Part shown: piece by piece, positions 32,172 to 42,102 of the stretch
Layout of the letters: every line of letters starts with the position of its first letter
Position numbering within the stretch: position 1 is the stretch's first letter
Assembly (NCBI GenBank): GCA_012862575.1
Contig: BLSF01000020.1
Coordinates: forward strand, 434,001 to 498,000
DNA: 64,000 nt
Direction of reading: 5' to 3'
Origin: Parietichytrium sp. I65-24A
Lineage: Eukaryota; Sar; Bigyra; Thraustochytrida; Thraustochytriidae
Program-made: the position numbers and the translations under genes
Notes under the pieces: generated by a model
Databases searched by the model: none
Told to the model about the DNA's origin: nothing
The model's input: the letters and a program-made list of their open reading frames with translations, nothing else

Positions 32172-33525
32172 ATGGAAACGCGTGGATCGCTTTCGAGCGC
32201 GTATGTGAAGCAGTAAGTGGTTGGCTAGTGCAGGGATGGGATTCTTTGCAAGGAAAATGCGCTTTGGCTGACAAATGCAACTGGGGGAATCCGATTGTGA
32301 AACTTGCTTGCGGGGATGATGGCAATCATGGCGCTGATGATTCTGGTGGTGGCTTATCAACGAAAGACTCGCCCTGGAGGCAGGGGTGTCGAGGGAGGTG
32401 TTGCAATTGCCGCGGAATGACATCCTCAACATTTTGAAGCGGGAGTATTGTCTGGAGAGGTTGGAGAGGAGAGTGCGAAGGAAGGACGAGATCGCGAGAC
32501 AGCAACGGGAGAGTGAGAATGGCTTGCGACAGGCGTCTTCTTCCTCCTCCTCTTCGTCAAGCTCACCAAATCCCTCGGCGTCGCTTACCACTTCGTCGTC
32601 TTCGTCAAGCTCAAGTACTGATGAGGGTTCTCGCTGCCGACGAAGTACGGAGGTAGAGCTCTGCCAAAGCCCATCGCGATATGCGCAACACGGAGTCGAG
32701 CAACAAAACAAGACTTCTGGTGATACCCATGGTTCACCCAAAAGAAAGAGAGAGTCGTCTGCTCCGCAGCGAGCTCGCCAGAAGCAGCCGCGAGAAAGCA
32801 TCGAAGAGAGGGAGAACGTTGGCCGTGGAAACATCCTCAAGCGGGGTTTGCCGTCTTCAGCAACGGATTCTTTACAATTTCGAAAAGGGAAGAAGAGGCG
32901 CGGCGAGGAGGTCGGCAAGGGAAAAACACGCATCGAAAAGCTCCCTGACATCGATCCCATCACGATGGAGCGCATCCCGGAGCGCAGAAAATTTCTCTTT
33001 GTGCGGCCAAACGGGAGCAAAGCTTGCTTCGACGTTGCTGCTCTTGCGGACTACATGCTCGCGTCTGGCGACTTTACGGATCCTCTTAGCAGAGTGCCAT
33101 TCTCGCCGCAGGATCTGGAGCGGGTCGACGCCTTGAATACGAAGCTAGGTCTTTGCAAAGAAAGCGTCGCAAATGCATCTAAGAATTGCGTGCGGTACTC
33201 CGTCGCGAAAACGGACAGGGATGCTATTCTGGGCTTGGAGAGATATATTGGGGAACAAATCTGCCAGATTCTTGAGCTCATCGATGCTGTCAATGACGAA
33301 GGCGTTCCATACGACGATGCGGAATCTGATTTTGTTGGTCTCTATGCGCCAATGTTCCAGCATAATTTTGATCTCTTGTATCGCCACGACGCAGAATTCG
33401 CGAATCAGTGTCTGAAGCAGTATTTTAGCTTTTTGCGCGGGCCTCCAAACAAAGAGACACGCAATCGGTATAATTTCCGCGATTATGTGATTGCCGTGCT
33501 TCGGATGGTCGCGACCCCGGTTTGA
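32172..33525 (+). CDS. nuclear-type basic protein with a U-box-like patch, two exons
   Basis: Coding sequence is join(32172..32212, 32367..33525), 399 residues. The 154-base intron has a GTAAGT donor and a CGAAAG acceptor, joins in phase 2, and gives the N-terminus METRGSLSSAYVKQLALEAG. A charged helical segment (about 20-60) is followed by Ser runs and a long basic region with nuclear-localisation-like clusters (KRKR, KKRR). Near residue 215 is IDPITMERIPE followed 45 residues later by FTDPLSRVPFS, a pattern reminiscent of U-box domains but without clear family identity. The C-terminal 130 residues are alpha-helical in character. I do not assign a function. The frame without the first exon would start only at a GTG, which supports the splice. 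Confidence 0.65.
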
Positions 33526-33845
33526 TTGAAGCCGCGTTCGCTTTGATTTGCCTTGTTTCTTCTACTACCTTGTACAGACCTATATGAATTTACCATCTTT
33601 ACCACGTAGCAATGGATTTTGCCAACTCTTTTTTAAAGTCCAAATCATGAAATGTTTTTTCAATCGGTAGTTTTTTCCATGCATCGCAGAATCGCTTTCC
33701 CTTCGATGGGCTGGCTACAAGTGCTGCGTACACCAATCGAAAATAGGAAAAAAGAACAGCAAAGAAGAAGGTTCAAGTCCTGTTTGTCAAGGCTTTGCCC
33801 CTTTCTAGATGGTTTTTTTAAAAGTTGTTTCTGCAAAAAGTATCT
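33526..33845. other. convergent 3' region
   Basis: 320 bases between two stops. T-rich with AT runs; nothing coding is seen. Confidence 0.4.
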
Positions 33846-35353
33846 TTAAAGTCCCAAGAGAAGTCTCTGAGGGTCCTCCACCTTTTCTTTGACAGACTTC
33901 AGAAAGGTGACGGATTCTCTGCCATCGATGAGACGATGATCATAGGTCAGAGCCACGTACATCATTGGGCGAGCGACGATCTGGCCATCGACAACAACCG
34001 GGCGCTGCTTCACACCATGCATACCAAGGATTGCACTTTGAGGCATGTTGAGCATCGGTGTTGCGAAGAGGGAACCAAAGACTCCGCCGTTGGTAATGGT
34101 GAAGGTTCCTCCGGCCATCTCTTCCATGGTGAGGGTCTCATCGCGTGCCTTTTTGCCGTACTCTGCAATCTTCATCTCGATGTCATGGAAGCCCATATTC
34201 TGAGTATCACGAAGCACTGGCACAACGAGGCCGCGTGGGGAGGACACTGCAATGGAGACGTCGGTGTACTCGCGGTAGACAATCTGGTTGTCATCGATAA
34301 TAGCGTTCACAGCAGGGATCTCCTGGAGTGCAGCGGTGGCAGCCATGACGAAGGCAGACATAAATCCGAGCTTAATGCCGTGCTTCTTCTCAAACTCATC
34401 CTTGTACTTGGATCTAAGGTTCATCAAGTTGCTCATGTCAATCTCGTTGAAGGTGGTCAACATTGCGGCGGTAGACTGTGCGTCGGTGAGCCTCTCTGCG
34501 ATCTTGCGACGCATTGGCGACATCTTTACGCGCTTCTCGAGGCGCTCTGACGAGAATGCGCCAGAAGAAGAAGAAGAAGAAGAGGAAGAGCTCTTCTTTG
34601 GTTCCTCCTTCTTTGGCGCAGCAGACTCCTTCTTTGGAGGTGCTGGAGTGGACTTCTTTGGCTCCTCAGTCTTTTCTGCAGCAGGCTGCGGCGCAGCCTT
34701 CTCCTCCTTCTTCTCTTCAGCTGCCTCTGGCTTGCCCCCGGCTGGTGGGTCGGCCTTCTTGAACTTTACGAGCGGCTGCCCAACGCGAACCTCGCTATCG
34801 ACTGGGACGAAGATTTCGACGATTTCTCCAGCCTGGGATGCGCGAACAGGGAAGGTGACCTTGTCAGTCTCCATGGTGCACATCTCCTCGTCCTCGTAAA
34901 CGTAGTCGCCAACGCTCTTGACCCACTCTACTACTTCACCCTTGGAGATAGAGTCTCCGAGAGGAGGGACGTCCATGACCCACTCATCGCCTACACCAGA
35001 TAGATTTTAAAAAAATGTGTTGCAGTTAGTAAAGCAGTCTGACTCGCTCGATCGCTAGCCATAGCCCGAATGAACGACGTACCAGACGAGAAAAAACGAG
35101 CCTGAAGACCCTGTGGAAGCTGTTTTGGAAATGAAGCTCTCATCAGGGCAGCATTGCGTCCTACGCGAGCATTCTTGCCAGCCACCAGGCTCAGCGACCG
35201 CTGCTGCACCACGCGTCTAGCGCCCTATGTTCACAACCGCCGTCAGCACATCGCATCCGTATCGATTCAACCATGCAGTCCCACCAACACCTAAAAACTC
35301 ACCACCGCCAAGGCGCGTCTCGCCGTTCCGTTCACCAGTCTAAGCCCCAACAT
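33846..35353 (-). CDS. DLST: dihydrolipoamide succinyltransferase, E2 of 2-oxoglutarate dehydrogenase, three exons
   Basis: Coding sequence is complement(join(33846..34990, 35083..35224, 35303..35353)), 445 residues. Intron 1 (78 bases) has a GTGAG donor and CTGAC branch-like site. Intron 2 (92 bases) has a GTACGT donor, a TACTAAC branch site and a GTGTAG acceptor. The first 60 residues are Arg-rich and free of acidic residues, a mitochondrial presequence. The lipoyl domain follows with Lys108 in METDKVTF, then a Lys/Pro/Glu/Ala linker and no peripheral-subunit-binding domain, as in animal DLST. The catalytic domain carries the YDHRLIDG motif (His416, Asp420). It transfers succinyl groups from lipoate to CoA in the mitochondrial matrix. 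Confidence 0.92.
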
Positions 35354-37245
35354 CTTTGCAGCCTGCACGCGCGAGGTCCACAAGGCATATCACCGCGCCA
35401 ATTGTCAGCACCAATTCCACACGCATCCAGCGCCATCCCCTTCCGCCGCGCGCGGTGCTCAAACCAAACCCATCTTCAACCCATATCCACAGACCACCTA
35501 CAACATCACCCTCACCAAGTCGCGTCCCCAAAACCACGCAACCACGCAACCACACAGCCCAACTCGCGAGCAACGTACCAGATTACCGACCAACCGATCG
35601 TGCAGCCAATCACACCAAATACCAGCCTCTCTTCGCCTGCTATCCACTCGCGCGTCGCACAGTCACAGTCGCAGTCGCAGAAGACTCTCTCGCTAACTCA
35701 TCACATATCGCATATCGCATTATCGCATATCACATGCATGCCATGTGACAATTAACACTTGCGAGTCTTAGCGCTTGGTAGCAGATGGAGCTAGCACTCA
35801 GTAACGTTGTTGGTGACAGTGAGTGAATGAATGAATGAAAAATGAATGAAAATGGATGAAGATAGATACTGTAGGTTTTAGTTAGCAGCTGAGAGTAGGC
35901 ACTAGTCTAGCCGTCGCTCTTCCTTGCCTAACTAGCGCTAAGACATGGTTAGGTGGGGGTAGCGGCAGCAGGTAAGATCATCTCCTAGCGGGGTGAGATG
36001 AGGTGATTGTACGGTTGCGTTGCTATGCGTTTATGATAAGTGTGCATAAGTAAAAGGGGGTTAAGTTGAGGCTAGTGAATATAATATCTTGACACTGAAT
36101 ACAGTACAGTAACTCGCTCTAAGTTTAGTTATAAGGGATACTAGCGGCGAAAGCTTAGAGGTACTGTGTTTAACCGATATGACTAGCACTACACCCCTAT
36201 GTTATGTATAGGCTTGAGGGTAAGGTTTCGAACGAGTGGTACCGGTACCGGTATGCTGTACTAGGGGCTAAATGCTGTATTGATTAGTGTTTGTGGGAAT
36301 TACATTTCGCGTGTGGATGGCATCTGGATACACCTCTGGAAGACTCAAGCTTATTGTGAAATCTGAATTCTGAATTCTGAATCCTGATTCTGACTCTGAA
36401 TTGGTATCGATAGTGAATTTTGAATTTTAAATTCTGTTCTGAATTTCAAATGCTGGTGCAAGACGAGCAGTAGAACGAGATGCGGCTTTGACAGTGCGAG
36501 AAATGTGAATCAACTTCGTCCCGGTAAAGGTGTGGTGGGTGGGTACAGTGTGTACAGTGCCGGTGTAGCCCAGGTTCGCCTGAGCTTTTGGGTCTTTTGG
36601 GTGGCTTTCATCTTTGAGCCAGTAGAGCCAGAACTAGTATCGGCCTCGTGTACCTCGTGTCATTTTTCGTCTGCTGTCTCCACTCTGTCAGCAAAAAAGG
36701 CAACCAGTAACAGTGCTTGGCGATTATTCCTATTGGTCAATTGCATCATCGCTTGGCATCGAGTGTCGAGAGTGAATTGCACTCTATAGGGCGGGTATGC
36801 GGTGCGTAGCACCTCCCTCCTCCCTGTTTCCCTCCCTCCGCAAAACACAAAAACTCGCGATTGACAAAAGATCTTGCGGAATGATCAAGTTGGAGCTCTA
36901 TGATCATGATTGCGGACACGCGCTCGATCCAGCATATCATTTCTTTCCCCTTCCTACAAGTTCGGAAAGAAAATTTAGCATCCTCTGCAATGCAATGAAT
37001 CAGAACAAAGCTATGTGACAGTGAGATTTGTGCTGAAGGTGAAGGTTTTTGAAATGTACTGTACCGGTACGCACTGTACGCACAGTCCGTGTTGTACACC
37101 AACGCGAACAAAGTTTTGAGAAAGTTCCAAAGTCGCACGACTGTAAAGAAAGTTTTTATGAATTTCTTTTCTTGGCAAAAAATAATGGTCACATGTGACC
37201 AGGTATTGGAAATTGTTCAAAATTGAGCCGGCAAAAATACTCTGC
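35354..37245. other. gene-poor region
   Basis: No gene supported. It contains overlapping TACCGGTA sites at 36240-36253 and one at 37062, a GAATTCTGAATCCTGATTC-type repeat (36365-36400) and ATGA-type repeats near 35822-35855. Confidence 0.45.
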
Positions 37246-38160
37246 TCAGCGATGCTCCGGTGAGCTCGGGTCTAGGTATGTTCCAAAGACCTTGTCCCAC
37301 AGCAAAAATCGTTTCGCATAATTGCAATTCTTCCCAGGCATGGAATGGTGCAGGTCATGGTCGTTCGTCCGCATGGCAATTCCTAAGGACTTAGGCAGAG
37401 GAGAGAATTGAGGGAAGGAAGTCGCGGTTGTCTCCACTCCAGCATGACCAGCAATTTCCACGAAGCTCTTGTAAGCCGCAAGAACCTGAAGTTCCCAGCA
37501 CGAAAATGTGACCCCTACCTTCGAGCTCAACTCAATGCTTGCAAGAAAGGGCAACATGTTGGAGGCCACGATATCGACCGGGTCCTGGTGGAAGGTTGAA
37601 AGCGGCGTTGGGTGCAAATACTTGTGATGCACCTTGTGCAGTTTGTACAGAGAAGAGTTCTCATGCGCAAACCTGTGCGCCCAATAGTGAAAGAAGTCGA
37701 AGATCACCTCAGCCATGAATGACTTGAGAATAAAAACAGAAAACCACCTTGCGAAGTCTTTTACAGAATCCACCCTGAAGGAGCTCCAGCCACCTTGCGA
37801 CCTGTATGCGATTGCTCGGATGAGTCTGAAAGAGCTGTATTCCTCGATCGCGGCGACCACTGTCCGCAACACGAGACTGCCGAACTCACCGTCTTTCGGA
37901 GACTTGTCCCTTCGCGTGCCAATCTGCTCTTTCGTCTTCGCGCTACGTGTGATGAGCGTCGTAAGAACCCAAATTTTTACGAGCTGCACCGCAGAACCGC
38001 ACAAAACGCGTTGAGATGACTGCCAGGTCTCGGACACCTTCATAATCTTGTGCGCACCAGTCCCCACTGCCAGAATCATCGCATTCGTCAGCACATAAGC
38101 CTTTGCGCGCCTCCTCCACCGTGGCGCCGCCATCTCTTCCGCGGCATCTTGCTTCTCCAT
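37246..38160 (-). CDS. fatty acid hydroxylase / sterol desaturase superfamily protein
   Basis: 304 residues, single exon, ATG at 38158-38160. Hydrophobic helices occur near residues 22-40 and 60-75 and around 140-160. The three His clusters that bind the di-iron centre are present: FHYWAHRFAH (about 165), HKVHHKYLH (about 183) and HDLHH (about 275). Such enzymes work in the ER membrane on sterols, sphingolipids or alkanes. The sequence HPTPLSTFHQDPVD between clusters 2 and 3 is typical of the C-4 or C-5 sterol type, but substrate cannot be decided. There is no cytochrome b5 domain and no obvious ER-retrieval motif. Confidence 0.88.
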   Translation of the reverse strand: MEKQDAAEEMAAPRWRRRAKAYVLTNAMILAVGTGAHKIMKVSETWQSSQRVLCGSAVQLVKIWVLTTLITRSAKTKEQIGTRRDKSPKDGEFGSLVLRTVVAAIEEYSSFRLIRAIAYRSQGGWSSFRVDSVKDFARWFSVFILKSFMAEVIFDFFHYWAHRFAHENSSLYKLHKVHHKYLHPTPLSTFHQDPVDIVASNMLPFLASIELSSKVGVTFSCWELQVLAAYKSFVEIAGHAGVETTATSFPQFSPLPKSLGIAMRTNDHDLHHSMPGKNCNYAKRFLLWDKVFGTYLDPSSPEHR

Positions 38161-39723
38161 CTCGCACTTTGAACCCTCACAGTCCGCCCTTTTGCCCAGC
38201 TCAGCCCTGAATCACACTATCCAAAGTCGTTTCGCTCGAGTCGGCTTGCGGATCCCGCGGGTCAGGCACGAGCACAGAGAGTCTCAGGTCTCGTAGCTGA
38301 GAAACCGATGGTGTTGCGCGCGTTTGGCCCGCAACGCATTGCAAGAGCCGCAGGTTTTCCCGCTCTGCCTCTCTGCTGTTGGAATTGTTGGAACATGAAA
38401 CTCTTGCTCCAAATAGAAACACTTCTCACCATCAGACATCATCAGACGTCTGTCCTCTGACGACAACTGGGTCGTAGTTGTCGTAGTCTTACAGAATTGC
38501 AGATGGGAAGTTATTTCACAGCCCTACTAGTATCATATGATCGATGGAATTACTTATAGCTAGCTAGTTAGTAGCTACTCGTTGAGAAGGGAAGAATAAA
38601 AGTTGAAGTAGAACTATTCGTACAATGATCATGATGAATATCTTATCTCAATGCTACTATGTGTTTGGTGAGGGGTTTTGAGGAAGTGCTCCTTGTTCGT
38701 TGTGGTGTTTTGCTTTCGTTCCGCTAGCTGGTCTTATGCGAGACGCAATGAATTTGGTGATCAATCTCATAATCCCTATGGTACATTCGTTTGTGGAGCG
38801 AGAGATAGCGAGAGTCTCGGATTCGGAGGAAGCTCGGTTGCCGGCATGACTGTGACTATGGAGACTTGTTTTTGCAATTGACAGAAGATAAGGTTTCGTG
38901 TGTTTAGATCTTCACGTGATGGATGCGTTCGGCTGAGAATCCGTAGCCGGTTTTGGAGCGCTCAGAACACAGGCGCATCTCATGGGATCTTGAAAAGAGA
39001 TTCGAGATCGGCTACGCGCGGCAGGTCGAAAATCGCCAATCGCGAGCGCTTCTAGAACAGATTATCCTTGCCGCCACAAACGTTTCTCATTCACACGGTC
39101 TTCATTCCAAAAGAAAAAGTCGAAATAGACTCCGGAATTCATTGGAGAAATATGCGGTCTATTCTTCCCAAACGCACGGCCCTAAGAGGTGCATTATCCA
39201 CGCCTCTGTGGTGTGCATATCCCAGGCTCTTGCGTTGCGCAGCGGTGGAGGCGCTATCCCAAAGTTGCATGACACTCCGCGCCGATGCGATTCGCGACTG
39301 TTTCAATACAGTTATCACCGTTGGTCACGGTTGTCATCCAGCGCGGGAAATCTATCTACAGCCGAATCTTAAGGCCGCGCTCCTAATACCCTAATCACAA
39401 CACTAGTCTGTAAATTGGCGATGTACAAGAGTGTGCACTAAAATTGTTAGCGATAACGATTGTTATGATGTCCTTTTATGAAGGCTTGACTGTGAGAACT
39501 GGCACGGCGCGAGAGACGAGATGCTCTTTTCCTCTCTTGGCGTGAGGAACAAAGTGGGAATGCAAAGGTAAAACGAAAACTCGTGTCATAGCAGAGCTTT
39601 GCCATTCACCATTTGCCGAAAGACGTCCAAGTGAGCGACAGAACCGCGAACGCACGCAGAAGCGTCGAGGCTGTGCTTCACGTGGAACGAGAGCCCTGCC
39701 CTGCGACAAAGAGAGGAGCCACG
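38161..39723. other. intergenic region with a possible decayed coding stretch
   Basis: Two overlapping frames at 38953-39372 and 39068-39394 look partly protein-like but lack an ATG and shift frame relative to each other. They could be remains of a gene. Otherwise nothing is seen. An in-frame extension of the next gene (39613-39723) is open but begins at a TTG. Confidence 0.35.
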
Positions 39724-41955
39724 ATGTATAAGGCGCACCAGGACAGGAAGCGGCTCGAAGCAGCTCGCAGGAGGAATGCTGAGAGGGAGAGAGAAGCCAG
39801 GCTGAGTGGCGCTTCTCGTGAGATTTCTTGTCAGACGGAGAGGCCAGTGAAACGGGAAAGGAACGCTGCCGCACAAACAACAGAGGAGGACCTCGCATTT
39901 AGTCGCCATGCTCGCATCCTCGACGTGGAAAGGAAGGCGCAGTCCAGAACGAAAGGAGAGGCGCAGAGAAAGCTAGACATTGGATGTGGCCCAGACGCTC
40001 CGGTCACTAACACGATGAGATTCTTGCAAGGCCATGAACAGCCTCGTCGACCTCCGGTGGAGAGTACTCTCAAGCGTTCCAACACCGGATCTAAACTTAG
40101 TGACGCGAGAAGAGCTCGTCTAGAAAAGCTTCTTGAACGTGAAGAAAAGAAACCAATGGTTTCGGCACAGGAGCGTGCCAGGCAAGCGCGACTCGCGAAG
40201 CTTGAAGAGCAACAGATTGATTTTGGCGATTGGACAGACAGGTACAACCAAGCAGTCGGATATGAAGACGAGGAGCTAGAGCATGACACATCACAGGCAA
40301 TTCTCAAAATTGTGGTGGATGACCATCCAGAGTACTTCAACGGTAGCTCTCTGATCCAGGAAAATCATTTCAATTCGAGAGAGTCAGATCACCCACTCCA
40401 ATTCGACGACATTAGCTCCTTTGTAGTGGAGATGTGGGTGCTCCCAATCGATGACCGGCAGAACGGCCGAGACCTTCGAACAAAGCGGTCGGGAATACCA
40501 TTCCAAGCTGGGCTGCACGTAAAGTCCCAAGGAGAGTCTCAATGGAAATATATAATGCGAAAAGGACACCCGTTGCTTTCAGATGGTACGAGGCACCTTG
40601 CAAATGTCTCGGCAAACGGGAAGCCTCTGCACGACGATGACGAACACTCAACTCCGTCCATTCTCTATAACAAGCATTCTGGGCAAGTAAAAATCGCCCT
40701 GAAAACTCGTCAGTGGTTCGAGCGCGAGGCCAGCATGCTAGAAAGTGACAGTCTTTCGCACCTCTGCGCAGATCAAAGAGTCGTCACCTTCGAGTCGGAG
40801 CAAACTTTGACAATGTCGAGTTGGAACCATTTGGCACTCGTCGTCTCGCCATTGCAAGCCACACTTTTTGTGAATGGCAAGCGAGATTGTCTCTTTGCGC
40901 CGGAAAGCCCCAAGCTGGAGCGCATCTCTTATAATTGGTCTCCGTTTTATTTTGGATCGAAACCAATTATAGTGCAGGAGAGTGCAATATCCCAGGAGAC
41001 GAAAGTTGTCGGTTCCGACGGCTTGACTGGTTTCCTGCTCGGGGTGAAGATTGGTACAAATATCGAAGATCTGAGCTCGTTTCGGTTTGAGATGACGGAC
41101 GACATTGTTCCTCCATTCCCCAAACTTCGAAATGAGTGGGGAGACCTTGCCGCCCTAGAGCTGCAAGACCCGTCGCAGAGCCCGGCGTTCTTTGGTTCGA
41201 TTGGAGGCTCTGGCACTCACTCAGGAAATAGGCGCCAGTTGCAACAAGCACTGCAGAGAGACCTGGATCAGCAGATTGCGGCTCGAGAGAGGCTATTGGG
41301 TGACAAGCAGCGAGAGCAACAAAGAGAGGCTCTTCAGTTTTCGACAATGCTTGCCCACGAGCAGCGCTTGATGGCGAGCAAAAGGGAAGCAGAGCAGAAT
41401 CTCAAAGAAGCGAGGTACAAGGAGATGAAGGCGCAGATGGAAGCTTCGCTGGAGCGCAAACGAGTAGAGGCGCTCAAGCAGCTCGAGGAAGACATGATGT
41501 ACTCACAGGGCTCTGTTCAGCAAATTGAGCAACGCCAAGTGAGCGCTAGACGTCAGGAAGCCAATTATTTGTACAGCAAGGAGATGATGGATCTCGCTGC
41601 CTCCAATCGTCGCGCACTGGAGATTGCTCAAGAAAACGCCAAGATGCAAGAAAAGCTTGAACTTGAGCTTGCGTTCAAAGACCTTGAGCGAGAGAAACAC
41701 ATTGAGCGAATGGAAAAACTTCGCAAGCAACAGGAGTTCAGGGAAGGGCTGCAAGAGCAAATGGCGGAGCGGAGACGCCAGCAAGCGTACGGATCCAGCA
41801 AGCTCATGTCTGCAGATGAGAGAGAAATGAATCAAAAGCTAATGCAACTTCTTGACGATGATCGCACCCGCAGTCCTCGACAAGGACCTCTTCAAACATC
41901 TGCATTCTCGGTTTTGTCCCGTCAACAGTTCGATCGCATCCGCTCTATCGCTTGA
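39724..41955 (+). CDS. LamG-like and coiled-coil protein with TPH-like C-terminus
   Basis: 743 residues from the ATG at 39724; the frame is open for a further 37 codons upstream with a TTG, so the N-terminus could be longer or spliced. Residues 1-170 are basic and Arg/Glu-rich, probably helical. Residues 180-470 form a concanavalin/LamG-like beta region (FVVEMWVLPIDD, then SSWNHLALVVSPLQATLFVN and FYFGSKPI), the arrangement of an extracellular-type lectin fold used intracellularly here, since no signal peptide is present. Residues 520-700 are a continuous coiled coil rich in Glu, Arg and Gln, ending in FREGLQEQMAERRRQQ, which resembles TPH-domain proteins of cilia. A microtubule or ciliary role is a guess. 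Confidence 0.7.
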   Translation: MYKAHQDRKRLEAARRRNAEREREARLSGASREISCQTERPVKRERNAAAQTTEEDLAFSRHARILDVERKAQSRTKGEAQRKLDIGCGPDAPVTNTMRFLQGHEQPRRPPVESTLKRSNTGSKLSDARRARLEKLLEREEKKPMVSAQERARQARLAKLEEQQIDFGDWTDRYNQAVGYEDEELEHDTSQAILKIVVDDHPEYFNGSSLIQENHFNSRESDHPLQFDDISSFVVEMWVLPIDDRQNGRDLRTKRSGIPFQAGLHVKSQGESQWKYIMRKGHPLLSDGTRHLANVSANGKPLHDDDEHSTPSILYNKHSGQVKIALKTRQWFEREASMLESDSLSHLCADQRVVTFESEQTLTMSSWNHLALVVSPLQATLFVNGKRDCLFAPESPKLERISYNWSPFYFGSKPIIVQESAISQETKVVGSDGLTGFLLGVKIGTNIEDLSSFRFEMTDDIVPPFPKLRNEWGDLAALELQDPSQSPAFFGSIGGSGTHSGNRRQLQQALQRDLDQQIAARERLLGDKQREQQREALQFSTMLAHEQRLMASKREAEQNLKEARYKEMKAQMEASLERKRVEALKQLEEDMMYSQGSVQQIEQRQVSARRQEANYLYSKEMMDLAASNRRALEIAQENAKMQEKLELELAFKDLEREKHIERMEKLRKQQEFREGLQEQMAERRRQQAYGSSKLMSADEREMNQKLMQLLDDDRTRSPRQGPLQTSAFSVLSRQQFDRIRSIA

Positions 41956-42102
41956 AGAAGAGAGCGTGCAAGCCAGGGATCGGGCAGGGAAGAATGTCAA
42001 CTAGCCATTTTCGCCAGTAAATACAGCACATAAAAATAGTTCACTAGTTTGTTAGAATAAAATTGAAAATCAATCAGGTATATACACATATTCAGCATAC
42101 AA

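Noticed and set aside
31872-33020. 382-codon reverse-strand open frame
   Set aside because: Antisense to the spliced gene at 32172-33525, low-complexity Ser/Leu/Phe content, no ATG with sensible context; the plus-strand model has a good splice and protein-like composition.
33740-33800. tRNA-like GGTTCAAGTCC T-arm
   Set aside because: The upstream 60 bases do not form D and anticodon arms or an acceptor stem; chance match to the T-loop consensus.
34288-34899. 203-codon plus-strand frame
   Set aside because: Antisense to the E2 catalytic and linker region, Ser/Phe-rich shadow.
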